A stretch of 64,000 nucleotides of DNA from Amycolatopsis sp. NBRC 101858 (GTDB lineage Bacteria; Actinomycetota; Actinomycetes; Mycobacteriales; Pseudonocardiaceae). Numbering within the stretch: position 1 is the stretch's first letter; every line of letters starts with the position of its first letter. The stretch is from contig NZ_BSTD01000004.1 in the NCBI RefSeq assembly GCF_030269325.1, forward strand, positions 732,925 through 796,924. Direction: 5' to 3'. Shown here piece by piece: positions 26,525 to 35,072 of the stretch. The translations under genes were made by a program, and so were the position numbers. Under the pieces are notes generated by a model. It did not search any database, was not told the origin of the DNA, and worked only from the letters and a program-made list of their open reading frames with translations.

Positions 26525-28942
26525 ATGCCAACCCTGCTCCGGAGGGTGCGAGCCGCGATGGCCGCCGTCGTCGTCCTGGCCGGCGTTCTGGTGGCCACGG
26601 CCGCGCCGGCCGAGGCCGCCACCTCGATCACGATCGACGGCGGCTCGGCCGGGCGCACCTTCGACGGCGTCGGCGCGGTCAGCGGCGGCGGGGGCAACAG
26701 CCGTCTGCTGATCGACTACCCCGAACCCCAGCGCGGCCAGATCCTCGACTACCTCTTCAAGCCCGGCTACGGCGCCGCGCTGCAGATCCTCAAGGTGGAG
26801 ATGGGCGGGGACACCAACTCCACCAGCGGTGCCGAGCCCAGTCACGCCCATTTCCGCGGCGATCTCGACTGCAACCGCGGGTACGAGTGGTGGATCATGG
26901 AGCAGGCCAAGGCGCGCAACCCCGGCATCAAGCTCGTGGGCCTGCCCTGGGGCGCGCCGGGCTGGATCGGCAACGGCACCTTCTTCTCCGACGACCTGAC
27001 CGGCTACTACCTTTCGTGGCTCGGGTGTGCCCGGCAGCACGGGCTGACGATCGACTACCTCACGACCGTCCAGAACGAGAAGCAGTGGAGCGCCGACTGG
27101 ACCGTCACGATCCGCAACGCGCTCAACGCCAACGGGTACAGCGCCGTCAAGCTCATCTCCGGTGACTCGTGGCCGGGGGACTGGGGACCCGCAAGCGCGA
27201 TCTCGACCAACGCGGCCTACCGCACCGCCACCGACGTGCTCAGCGCCCACTACACGTGCGGCTACCTCAGCGCGCAGACGTCGTGCAGTGTCCCGTCCAG
27301 CGTCACCGGCACCGGCAAGACGCTGTGGTCCAGCGAGAACGGCTCCCAGGACTACAACGACGGCGCGAAGCCGCTGGCCCGCGGCATCAACCGCGTCTAC
27401 CTCGACGGCAAGATGACCGCGTACCTCAACTGGGACCTCATCGCCGCGACCACGCCGAACATCCCCTGGCCGACCGTCGGGCTCGTGCTGGCCAACCAGC
27501 CGTGGTCGGGCTACTACTCGGTCGGGAAGGACGCCTGGGCGCTGGCGCACACGACGCAGTTCACCGCGCCCGGCTGGAAGTACCTCGACGCGTCCAGCGG
27601 CTACCTCGGCGGCAACCGCGCCAACGGCAGCTACGTCTCGCTGCGGTCCCCGGGCACCGGCGACTACAGCACGATCATCGAGACCATGGACGCCACTTCG
27701 GCCCAGACGCTGAACCTGAACGTCACCGGTGGGCTGTCCACCGGCCGGGTGCACGTGTGGGCGACCAACCTGAACTCGAACAACTCCGCGGACTTCTTCA
27801 CGCACCCGGCCGACGTCACACCGTCCGGCGGCGCGTTCTCCCTGACCGTCCAACCCGGCTACCTGTACACCGTCACGACCACGACCGGGCAGGGCAAAGG
27901 CACCGCGGCGGGCCCGTCGCAGGGGTCGCTGAACCTGCCCTACAGCGACGACTTCGACGGGTACGCGACGGGCAAGGAAGCCAAGTACCTGATGGACATG
28001 GAAGGTGCCTTCGAGACGTCCTCCTGCGGCGCCGGGCGTTCGGGTACCTGCGTGCGCCAGGCCGCCCCGCAGAAGGCGATCCCCTGGAAGAAGACGACCG
28101 ATCCCTACGCGTTGCTGGGCAGCGTCGCTTGGAGCACCTACACGGTCAACGCGGACGTGCTGCTGGAGAAGTCCGGGTACGTCCAGCTGCTCGGCCGGGT
28201 CGGCTCGCAGGACACCGGCAACCAGGGCGCGGTGAACGCCTACTACCTGCGCGTCAGCGACACGGGCGCGTGGTCGATCCTGCGCAACAACACCAGCCAG
28301 CAGGTCACGACCCTGCGCAGCGGCACGACGACCGCGCTCGGCACCAACCGCTGGCACAAGCTGTCGCTGGGCTTCTCCGGCGGCACCATCACCGCCGCGG
28401 TGGACGGCACCACGCTCGGGACCGTCACCGACACGACGTTCCCGGCCGGCCAGGTCGGCATCGGGACCAGCCAGGGGGAGACCGCGCAGTTCGACAACCT
28501 CGCCGTGACGGGCTCGGGCGGCGGGTCGACGTCGGTGCTGCGCAACACCGGCTCGAGCCGGTGCCTCGACGTCCCCAACGTGTCGCAGGCGAACGGCACC
28601 CAGGTGACGTTGTGGGACTGCAACGGCGGCGGCAACCAGCAGTGGACGCTCACCTCCGGCAAGCAGCTCCAGGTGTACGGCGCCAAGTGCCTCGACGCCG
28701 AGGGCGCGAGCACGGCAGCGGGCACGCGGGCGATCATCTGGGACTGCACGGGCGGCACCAACCAGCAGTGGAACGCCAACACCGACGGCACGATCACGGG
28801 CGTCCCATCAGGACTGTGCCTCGGCCCGAGCGGCACCGGGAACAGCGCACCGGTGACCCTGCAGGCCTGCACGGGCAGCAGCGCCCAGAAGTGGACCCGG
28901 AGCCAGCCGCAACCCCGACCGGACGAAGGAGCTCGTTCATGA
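26525..28942 (+). CDS. GH59 galactocerebrosidase-family beta-galactosidase with CBM13
   Basis: 805 residues. The signal peptide ends near AEAA (32). The catalytic part is clearly GH59: FDGVGAVSGGGGNSRLLIDY, LDYLFKPGYGA and KVEMGGDTNST follow human GALC closely. Acid/base Glu185 is in TVQNEKQW and nucleophile Glu271 in SSENGSQDY, near the numbers of the human enzyme (182, 258). Residues 472-665 correspond to the GALC lectin-like domain (YSDDFDGYATG). Residues 675-800 add a CBM13 trefoil. In a soil bacterium the substrate is more likely a plant beta-galactan or arabinogalactan side chain than galactosylceramide; this is inference. It follows the fucosidase gene by 26 bp, and its TGA overlaps the next ATG. 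Confidence 0.88.
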   Translation: MPTLLRRVRAAMAAVVVLAGVLVATAAPAEAATSITIDGGSAGRTFDGVGAVSGGGGNSRLLIDYPEPQRGQILDYLFKPGYGAALQILKVEMGGDTNSTSGAEPSHAHFRGDLDCNRGYEWWIMEQAKARNPGIKLVGLPWGAPGWIGNGTFFSDDLTGYYLSWLGCARQHGLTIDYLTTVQNEKQWSADWTVTIRNALNANGYSAVKLISGDSWPGDWGPASAISTNAAYRTATDVLSAHYTCGYLSAQTSCSVPSSVTGTGKTLWSSENGSQDYNDGAKPLARGINRVYLDGKMTAYLNWDLIAATTPNIPWPTVGLVLANQPWSGYYSVGKDAWALAHTTQFTAPGWKYLDASSGYLGGNRANGSYVSLRSPGTGDYSTIIETMDATSAQTLNLNVTGGLSTGRVHVWATNLNSNNSADFFTHPADVTPSGGAFSLTVQPGYLYTVTTTTGQGKGTAAGPSQGSLNLPYSDDFDGYATGKEAKYLMDMEGAFETSSCGAGRSGTCVRQAAPQKAIPWKKTTDPYALLGSVAWSTYTVNADVLLEKSGYVQLLGRVGSQDTGNQGAVNAYYLRVSDTGAWSILRNNTSQQVTTLRSGTTTALGTNRWHKLSLGFSGGTITAAVDGTTLGTVTDTTFPAGQVGIGTSQGETAQFDNLAVTGSGGGSTSVLRNTGSSRCLDVPNVSQANGTQVTLWDCNGGGNQQWTLTSGKQLQVYGAKCLDAEGASTAAGTRAIIWDCTGGTNQQWNANTDGTITGVPSGLCLGPSGTGNSAPVTLQACTGSSAQKWTRSQPQPRPDEGARS

Positions 28943-30390
28943 CCGCACGAAGGCTGCTTCAGACCACGGGCGCGGCGGTGGTCCTCACCGCGGGTGCGCT
29001 GGCCGCGCCGGCGCAGGCCGCCACGCAAGGGCCGTGCGACCTCTACTCCGCGGGCGGCACCCCGTGCGTGGCCGCGCATTCCACCACCCGCGCCCTGTAC
29101 GGCTCGTACAACGGTGCCCTGTACCAAGTCCGGCGGTCCTCCGACAACGCGACGCGGGACGTCGGCGTCCTGAGCGCCGGTGGTGTCGCGAACGCCGCGA
29201 CCCAGGACGCGTTCTGCGCGGGCACGACGTGCCTGATCACGGTCATCTACGACCAGTCCGGCCGTGGCAACCACCTGACCCAGGCGCCGCCCGGCGGGTT
29301 CTCGGGACCGGCCGCGGGCGGGTACGACAACCTCGCCAACGCGGCGGCCGCCCCGATCACCGTCGGCGGGCAGAAGGCCTACGGCGTGTTCGTGGCCCCC
29401 GGAACCGGCTACCGCAACAACAACGCCTCCGGCACCGCGACCGGCGACCAGCCGGAGGGCATGTACGCGATCTTCGACGGCACGCACTACAACGGCGGCT
29501 GCTGCTTCGACTACGGCAACGCCGAACGCAACAGCCGCGACAACGGCAACGGCACCATGGAAGCCATCTACTTCGGCAACATCAAGGTCTGGGGCTACGG
29601 CGCGGGGAACGGCCCGTGGATCATGGCCGACCTCGAGAACGGCCTGTTCTCCGGCATCAACCAGCGCTACAACGCCAACGACCCGACGATCGGCCACCGC
29701 TACCTGACCGCGATCATCAAGGGCCAGTCGAACCACTGGGCCATCCGCGGCGGCAACGCGCAGTCCGGCGGCCTGTCCACCTTCTACGACGGCGCCCGCC
29801 CCAACGTCTCGGGGTACAACCCGATGCGCAAGGAAGGCGCGATCATCCTCGGCACCGGGGGCGACAACAGCATCGGCTCCGCGGGCACGTTCTACGAAGG
29901 CGTGATGACGTCCGGCTACCCGTCGGACGCCACCGAGAACGCCGTGCAGGCCAACATCACCGCGGCCGGCTACGGCAGCGGCGGCAGCGGCACCACCACC
30001 GGGCCGCTGCACGCGGTGGGCGCCGGCAAGTGCCTCGACGTCCCGGGCTCCACCACGACCCCCGGCACCCAGCTGCAGATCTACAGCTGCAGCGGCCAGG
30101 CGAACCAGACCTGGACGCGCACGTCGTCGAACCAGCTGACGGCCACCGTCGGCGGGCAGACACTCTGCCTGGACGCCTCGGGCAACGGGACCACGGCCGG
30201 GACGAAGGTGGTGACCTGGTCCTGCAACGGCGGGGCCAACCAGCAGTGGACCGTCACCTCCGGCGGCACGGTCACCGGCGGGCAGTCCGGCCTGTGCCTG
30301 GACGTGACCGGCGCGTCCACGGCCAATGGAGCGCTGGTCGAGCTGTGGACCTGCAACGGCGGCAGCAACCAGCAGTGGACGCTGGGCTAG
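28939..30390 (+). CDS. GH54 alpha-L-arabinofuranosidase with C-terminal CBM13
   Basis: 483 residues. A signal peptide (about 1-27, APAQAA) is followed at once by the GH54 catalytic domain (GPCDLYSAGGTPCVAAHST; CCFDYGNAE holds the presumed nucleophile; GGNAQSGGLSTFYDG; ending near 350 at NITAAGYGSGG). A short Gly/Ser/Thr linker leads to a CBM13 trefoil (about 358-483; NQTWT, NQQWT, NQQWT). The domain order is the reverse of the GH54 at 19735, which has no lectin at its end. The ATG overlaps the GH59 stop by 4 bp (ATGA), so translation is coupled. It releases terminal arabinofuranose. Last gene of the operon under the operator at 24489. Confidence 0.9.
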   Translation: MTARRLLQTTGAAVVLTAGALAAPAQAATQGPCDLYSAGGTPCVAAHSTTRALYGSYNGALYQVRRSSDNATRDVGVLSAGGVANAATQDAFCAGTTCLITVIYDQSGRGNHLTQAPPGGFSGPAAGGYDNLANAAAAPITVGGQKAYGVFVAPGTGYRNNNASGTATGDQPEGMYAIFDGTHYNGGCCFDYGNAERNSRDNGNGTMEAIYFGNIKVWGYGAGNGPWIMADLENGLFSGINQRYNANDPTIGHRYLTAIIKGQSNHWAIRGGNAQSGGLSTFYDGARPNVSGYNPMRKEGAIILGTGGDNSIGSAGTFYEGVMTSGYPSDATENAVQANITAAGYGSGGSGTTTGPLHAVGAGKCLDVPGSTTTPGTQLQIYSCSGQANQTWTRTSSNQLTATVGGQTLCLDASGNGTTAGTKVVTWSCNGGANQQWTVTSGGTVTGGQSGLCLDVTGASTANGALVELWTCNGGSNQQWTLG

Positions 30391-30512
30391 GCCGGTTGTG
30401 CGCACGGACAACGGACGGGCTCGTTCCGGGTGAGCGGGAACATCGCGTGACCACCTGCCGTGCGGCACCGTGAGGCAGCACCCCCTTCACCCGCACAGAA
30501 CCGAGGTCCGGC

Positions 30513-31229
30513 ATGACCGCTTCCGCACTTCCCACCGTCGTCCTGGTCCACGGCGCGTTCGCCGACGCTTCCGGCTGGCAGGCGGTGGCCGACGGCCTGC
30601 GTCAGCGCGGGTACCAGGTCCTGGCCCCGGCCAATCCGCTGCGCAGCGTCGCGGGCGACGCCGCGTACATCCGGGACTTCGTCTCGACGCTCGAAGGCGA
30701 CGTCGTGCTCGTCGGCCACTCCTACGGCGGCTGCGTCATCACGAACGCGAGCACGGGCGCCCCGAACGTGCGGGCGCTGGTCTACATCGCCGCGTTCGCA
30801 CCGGACGAGGGCGAGACGCTGCTCGAGTCCATCGCGCTGGGCGGCGGGAAGACGGAGCTCGGGGAGCGGCTGGTCCAGCGCCCCTACCCGGGTGCGCCCG
30901 ACGGTGACGCCGACGGCTACCTCGACCTGGCGCACTTCCACCGGCTGTTCTGCGCCGACCTGGACGCCGACCTCGCCGCCTTCATGGGTGCCGCCCAGCG
31001 CGGGTTCGCGCTGTCCTGCCTGTCCACGCCGTCGGGTGTGCCCGGCTGGCGGGCCATCCCGAGCTGGTACCTCGTGGCGGCCGACGACGCCACGATCCCG
31101 CCGGAAGCGGAGCGGGCCATGGCGAAGCGGGCCGGAGCGCACACGGTGGAGGTCGCCGCCTCGCACGTCGCGATGATCAGCAAGCCGGCCGAGACGATCG
31201 AGCTGATCGCCGCCGCCGCGGCCGGGTGA
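30513..31229 (+). CDS. Alpha/beta-fold hydrolase
   Basis: 238 residues, no signal peptide. The oxyanion motif LVHGAFADASGW (11-22), nucleophile Ser70 in GHSYGG, a late Asp in VAADDATIPP and the catalytic His in ASHVAMISKP complete the triad. This belongs to a large group of small cytoplasmic esterase-like proteins in actinomycetes without assigned substrate. It stands alone: 123 bp after the GH54 gene and directly before the insertion-sequence remnants. Its function has no evident link to the polysaccharide locus. Confidence 0.85.
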   Translation: MTASALPTVVLVHGAFADASGWQAVADGLRQRGYQVLAPANPLRSVAGDAAYIRDFVSTLEGDVVLVGHSYGGCVITNASTGAPNVRALVYIAAFAPDEGETLLESIALGGGKTELGERLVQRPYPGAPDGDADGYLDLAHFHRLFCADLDADLAAFMGAAQRGFALSCLSTPSGVPGWRAIPSWYLVAADDATIPPEAERAMAKRAGAHTVEVAASHVAMISKPAETIELIAAAAAG

Positions 31230-31239
31230 CCGGGACCAG

Positions 31240-31400
31240 GGGGGAGTGTCCTCGATCCGGCGGTCTCGCATCGCCGCGCGGGTCGAGGGGTGCGAATACG
31301 CCTTGTCCGCGAGCACGGTCTCCGGCCCGCACCGCGGACGTCCCGGCCCGAGCCGGGCGACGTCGATCTTGGTGCTCACTCCGCCGCGGGACCGGCCTAG
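31240..31400 (-). pseudogene. IS5-family transposase fragment (minus strand)
   Basis: Reading leftwards from 31400, the translation gives LGRSRGGVSTKID and then GPETVLADKAYSHPSTRAAM, two conserved blocks of IS5-type DDE transposases. The segment that normally lies between them is missing and neither end of the gene is present. The fragment stops at CCTAGG (31396-31401), where the IS481-like fragment begins. Confidence 0.75.
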
Positions 31401-31401
31401 G

Positions 31402-31491
31402 TGTATTTGGCCATCAGGTTGGTTGCAGCCGGCTGATGGGTGGGTGACCTCCGAGTGCGCTGTGGCGGCGTTGAGTGTTGTAGTGCTCGAG
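31402..31491 (-). mobile_element. IS481-type transposase C-terminal fragment with element end
   Basis: On the minus strand the last 25 codons of an IS481/IS3-type integrase remain (LEHYNTQRRHSALGG, then HPPISRLQPT, stop at 31414). The sequence right after the stop ends in ...ATACA next to CCTAGG. IS481 elements insert at NCTAGN, so 31402 is probably a true element end and CCTAGG its target. The rest of the element is lost at a junction near 31480-31491. Confidence 0.7.
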
Positions 31492-32151
31492 CCGCTGCTG
31501 CCACCGCAGCAGGGTGGTGGCTGGTGGTGGCGCGATCACCGTCAGGTGATCAACGCGATCCTGCGGAAACTGCGCACCGGTGCTCTGTGGCGTGACCTGC
31601 CTGAACGTTACGGACCTTGGAAAACCGCGCACGACCGCTGCGATTGTGGACCAAGGACGGAACCTGGGATCGGAGCCTCGACCGAGTGATCGTCAAAGAC
31701 GACGCCGTCGGTGATCTGGAGTGGGTTGTTTCGGTGGATTCGAGATTCAGCGACGAAGTCGAAGCCAGCGTCGTCGAAGGAGAAGGACTCGGCCGGTCCC
31801 GCGGCGGGCTGAGCACGAAAATCCACCTTGCCGTCGACGGGCGTGGCCTGCCGATGCGGTTCCTGCTCACTGCGGGCCGAGCGGGAGACAACCCGCAGCG
31901 ATGCGGGGCCGTCAGATCAGGTTTGTCAGTCCGGAGCGCGAGGACCCAATCGCCCCGCCGCAAGGGCAAGGGCTCTCGCGGCGGGCGACCACCTGCCTTC
32001 GATGCCGAGATCTACAAGCAGCGCAATGTGGTGGAGCGGTGCTTCACCCGGCTAAAGCAGTTCCGCGGTCCGGCTACCCGCTATGCCAAACGGGTCGCCT
32101 ACTACCAGGAAGAAACTCACCATCGCCGCGATCGTTCTTTGGCTCCGATGA
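31478..32151 (+). pseudogene. IS5-family transposase pseudogene
   Basis: The plus strand carries most of an IS5-type transposase in pieces. An N-terminal block (LEPLLPPQQGG, AILRKLRTGALWRDLP, ERYGPWKTAHDR) is followed near 31640 by a frameshift. The second frame has RLWTKDGTWDRSL, WVVSVDSRFSDEV, GRSRGGLSTKIHLAVDGRG and LLTAGRAGDNPQ. The region with the LADKAYS block is deleted, and RGGRPPAFDAEIYKQRNVVE, RCFTRLKQ follows. A last frameshift near 32108 leads to KLTIAAIVLWLR and a stop at 32149. At least two frameshifts and one deletion make it inactive. It is in the opposite orientation to the fragment at 31240. Confidence 0.8.
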
Positions 32152-32224
32152 CTTACAGGACACCGCCCAGTCCTACCGGATGCCCAGCTCGACCGCCTAC
32201 CGGACAACTCCCTAGGCTGATCCG

Positions 32225-33460
32225 GTGACGCGACGCGAGGCCACGGGCGGGCCGGATCCGGAGCTCGTGGCACTCGCCGGCCGGTTGCTCGACACCATCG
32301 ACGAGTTCGCGGACGACATCGCGTCCGCGATCGAGGCTCGCGTCGAGTTCTACGGCGGGCACAGCGTCGTGCCGGCCGATGACCTGCGGCGGTCCGTGCG
32401 AGGGAACCTCGAGTACGTCCTCAAGTCGTTGCGCGAGGACAGCTACGCCGACGTCGCGGCCGCCCGGACGACCGGTGCCCTGCGGGCCGAGCAAGGGGTG
32501 CCGCTGTCGGTCGTCATGGCCGCGTTCCGCGTGCTGTTCAGCCGGATCTGGCACAGCCTCGTGCTGCACGCCCGGGCGCAGGAACGGGTCTCCGAGCAAG
32601 CACTCGTGGACGCGGCCTCCGACCTCTGGGCCGCCCACGACACCTTCGCCGAGGAGATGGCCGCCGCGCACCGCGAGGCGACGATGACGCTGCTGCTGCG
32701 CAACGAGGGCGAGCGCTCGGCGCTGGTCGGCGCCCTCCTGGAGGGACGGCCGCTGCACGAGACGTCCGTCTGGGACGTGGCGGACGTGCTCCGCCTGCCC
32801 CGGCGTGGGCCGTTCGTCGTCGTCGCGGCCGAATCGGTGCACCTGGCCCAGGAAGCGCTGCCCGGCATCGAGAACCGCTTGCGGGCCCGCCGCATCGGGT
32901 CGGCCTGGCGGCTGCTGCCGGACGCCCAGATCGGGATCGTGCGCTTCGAGCACGACGCCGACCTGCAGCCGCTCACGGCGACCCTGACGGCGTCGGCCCG
33001 CAGCCGGATCGGCGTCAGCCCGCCGTACCTGGCCCTGACGGAGACGGCGGCCGTGCTGCGGTTCGCGCGCATCGCCTTGGCGAGCACCGTCGCCGGCACC
33101 CCGCACGTGACGATGTTCGACGACTTCCCCCTCGCCGTCGCGGCGGTCAGCGCACCCGACGCCATGCAGCGGGTCCGCCAAGCCGTGCTCGGGCCGATCT
33201 TCGCGTTGCCGCCCGAGCAGAGCAAGATGCTCCTGGAGACGCTGGCCGCGTGGCGCGACAGCGGGGGATCGGCCTCGGCCGCCGCGGGAGCGTTGTTCTG
33301 CCACCCCAACACGGTCCGCCACCGGCTGCGCCGGATCGAGGCGGCCACCGGCCGTTCGCTCGGCGACCCGAAGGCGACCGCGGAGATCCTGATCGCGCTC
33401 GAGGCCGCGTTGCTGGGCATCGGGGAGGAACCCGGCCGGGTTCCTCCCCGAGACCGTTAA
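32225..33460 (+). CDS. PucR/CdaR-type transcriptional regulator
   Basis: 411 residues. The N-terminal helical domain (about 1-160, RsbR/GGDEF-free PucR_1-like) is followed by a diverged GGDEF-like middle part (about 165-300), and the C-terminal PucR HTH_30 (LLETLAAWRDSGGSASAAAGALFCHPNTVRHRLRR split as LAAWRDSGGSASAAAGALF and HPNTVRHRLRRIE). Members regulate purine, sugar-acid or amino-acid use. The start is a GTG just right of the insertion-sequence debris. Its TAA stop is shared with the convergent GH62 gene: the palindrome TTAA at 33457-33460 is the stop of both. Its target is unknown. Confidence 0.83.
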   Translation: MTRREATGGPDPELVALAGRLLDTIDEFADDIASAIEARVEFYGGHSVVPADDLRRSVRGNLEYVLKSLREDSYADVAAARTTGALRAEQGVPLSVVMAAFRVLFSRIWHSLVLHARAQERVSEQALVDAASDLWAAHDTFAEEMAAAHREATMTLLLRNEGERSALVGALLEGRPLHETSVWDVADVLRLPRRGPFVVVAAESVHLAQEALPGIENRLRARRIGSAWRLLPDAQIGIVRFEHDADLQPLTATLTASARSRIGVSPPYLALTETAAVLRFARIALASTVAGTPHVTMFDDFPLAVAAVSAPDAMQRVRQAVLGPIFALPPEQSKMLLETLAAWRDSGGSASAAAGALFCHPNTVRHRLRRIEAATGRSLGDPKATAEILIALEAALLGIGEEPGRVPPRDR

Positions 33461-34902
33461 CGCTGCAGCGTCAGGACGCCCGGCCGCCACGGCAGCTGGT
33501 CGTACGGACCGCTCGCACTGGGGGACTTGCCCTGGTAGAGCAGCTGCAGGTTGCAGGGGTCGACGGTCATGGTCTGGTCCGGGTTGCTGCGGACCAGGTC
33601 ACCGTGGCTGATGTCGTTGGTCCAGCTCGCCCCGCTGTTGGCCTTGCCCGCGAAGGGGTTGCTTTCACCGGCGGCCTGCGGGGTCCACGAACCGCTCAGG
33701 CTGCTCGCCGTGAACGAGCGGAAGTAGCGCCCGTTCGCGCCGATCGCCTCGACGATCATCAGGTACTGGTTCTGGCCCTGGACCTTGTAGACCTGCACGG
33801 CCTCGAAAAGGTTGTTCGTCGAGTCGCTCAGGACGGTCGTGTACGACGAGCCGAAGCTGCCCGGGAAGTTCCCGATCGGCATGCTCGCCCGGTAGATCTT
33901 GCCGTTGTCCCCGGCAAAGAACAGGTACATGTTCGAGCCGTCGGCGATCAGCGTCTGGTCGATCGGACCCGTGCCGGAGCCGGAGATGCTGCCGGTGAAC
34001 AGCGGCTGCGGCGAGGACCAGCCGTTGGGGTTGCTGGGGTCGCTCGACGTGCGGTAGATGAACGGCCAGGCACCCCATTGATAGGCCAGCACCCAGATGT
34101 TCTTCGGCGCGAAGTAGAACAGCGTGGGCGCCACCGCGGCCGAGCTCATCCCGTTCTGGCCGGCCGAGGCCATGTCGGACCAGTTCGTGAAGGGACTGAA
34201 GGCCATCGAGCCGTAGGACGATCCCGAGACGTTCGACGCGTAGACGAGGTGCTTGCCGTTGTAGACGACGTTCGTGAAGTCCTTGAGCGAGACCCACCCG
34301 TTCTTCGGCGTCGCCAGCACCCCGCTCGAGCTCCAGCGGTACGACGACGGCAGGGAGCAGCCGGTGCCGCCGCCGGTCGTCGTGGTGGTCGTGGTCGGCG
34401 TCGACGACAAGCCCGTCCACTTCTGGTTGCTGCCGCCGTTGCACGTCCAGAGCTGCACCGCGGTGCCGTTGGCCGTCGCGGCGCCGGTGACGTCCAGGCA
34501 GAGCCCCGACTGCACCCCGGCGATCGTGCCGTCGGAGTTCACCCGCCACTGCTGGTTGGCCCCGCCGTGACAGGTCCAGATCTGCACCCGGGTCCCGGCG
34601 GTGGTCGCGCTGCCGGGCACGTCGAGGCACTTGCTGCCGTACACCGTCAGCTGGCCGCTCGACGTCGACGTCCACTGCTGGTTGGCCCCGCCCGAGCAGT
34701 CGTAGATCTGCAGGAGGGCACCGTCGGCCTGGCTGGTGTTCGAGACGTCCAGGCACCGGCCCGAACCGGCACCGCGCAGGGCACCGGTGACGTCGGCCGA
34801 GGCCGCGCCTGCCCCCAGCGTCACCGCCAGTGCCACGGTGGCCGCGGCGGTGAGCACCCCGATCAGGGTGCGGATCCGGCGGCTGGTACTTCCTCTGTTC
34901 AT
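33457..34902 (-). CDS. GH62 alpha-L-arabinofuranosidase with N-terminal CBM13
   Basis: 481 residues. The signal peptide ends near GAASA (35). The CBM13 trefoil spans about 38-165 with three NQQW/NQKW repeats, then a Thr-rich linker (TTTTTTT) and the GH62 five-bladed propeller (about 175-481). Family landmarks are YRWSSSGVLATPKNGWVSLK, DFTNVVYNGKHLVYAS, PTLFYFAPKNIWVLAYQWG, GPIDQTLIADGSNMYLFFAG and NLFEAVQVYKVQGQNQYL with the acid Glu. GH62 removes single arabinofuranose from arabinoxylan. The start is the ATG at 34902 with a GAGAAGG site. A LacI-type operator lies 30 bp upstream, so it probably joins the regulon of the GH54 and GH29 operons. Confidence 0.9.
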   Translation of the reverse strand: MNRGSTSRRIRTLIGVLTAAATVALAVTLGAGAASADVTGALRGAGSGRCLDVSNTSQADGALLQIYDCSGGANQQWTSTSSGQLTVYGSKCLDVPGSATTAGTRVQIWTCHGGANQQWRVNSDGTIAGVQSGLCLDVTGAATANGTAVQLWTCNGGSNQKWTGLSSTPTTTTTTTGGGTGCSLPSSYRWSSSGVLATPKNGWVSLKDFTNVVYNGKHLVYASNVSGSSYGSMAFSPFTNWSDMASAGQNGMSSAAVAPTLFYFAPKNIWVLAYQWGAWPFIYRTSSDPSNPNGWSSPQPLFTGSISGSGTGPIDQTLIADGSNMYLFFAGDNGKIYRASMPIGNFPGSFGSSYTTVLSDSTNNLFEAVQVYKVQGQNQYLMIVEAIGANGRYFRSFTASSLSGSWTPQAAGESNPFAGKANSGASWTNDISHGDLVRSNPDQTMTVDPCNLQLLYQGKSPSASGPYDQLPWRPGVLTLQR

Positions 34903-34931
34903 GACGACCTTCTCCCGGCGAGCGAGACGAG

Positions 34932-34945
34932 TGTTATCGCTAACA
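34932..34945. promoter_or_regulatory. LacI-type operator, site 3
   Basis: TGTTATCGCTAACA matches the site at 19692 except for one base (T for G). It ends the same distance (about 30 bp) upstream of the GH62 start as site 1 does from its gene. Confidence 0.7.
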
Positions 34946-34989
34946 TGCGGTGCGTCACCCTGGGCTTCCGGGAGAAGAAATGTCAATCC

Positions 34990-35022
34990 GCCGCCAAGGC
35001 CCGAAAGCCGGGCCTTGGCGGC
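34990..35022 (-). terminator. Terminator after the flavin monooxygenase gene
   Basis: GCCGCCAAGGCCCG and CGGGCCTTGGCGGC form a perfect 14-bp stem with a 5-nt loop, 62 bp downstream of the monooxygenase stop. It insulates the GH62 promoter from that transcript. Confidence 0.7.
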
Positions 35023-35072
35023 CCGGCCACTTCACGGCCACCGCCGTAAGTCCACAAAGGACGACGGAGGAG

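Noticed and set aside
31414..31632. Minus-strand frame of 72 codons as a gene
   Set aside because: Only the last 25 codons match a transposase; the rest is antisense to the IS5-type remnant.
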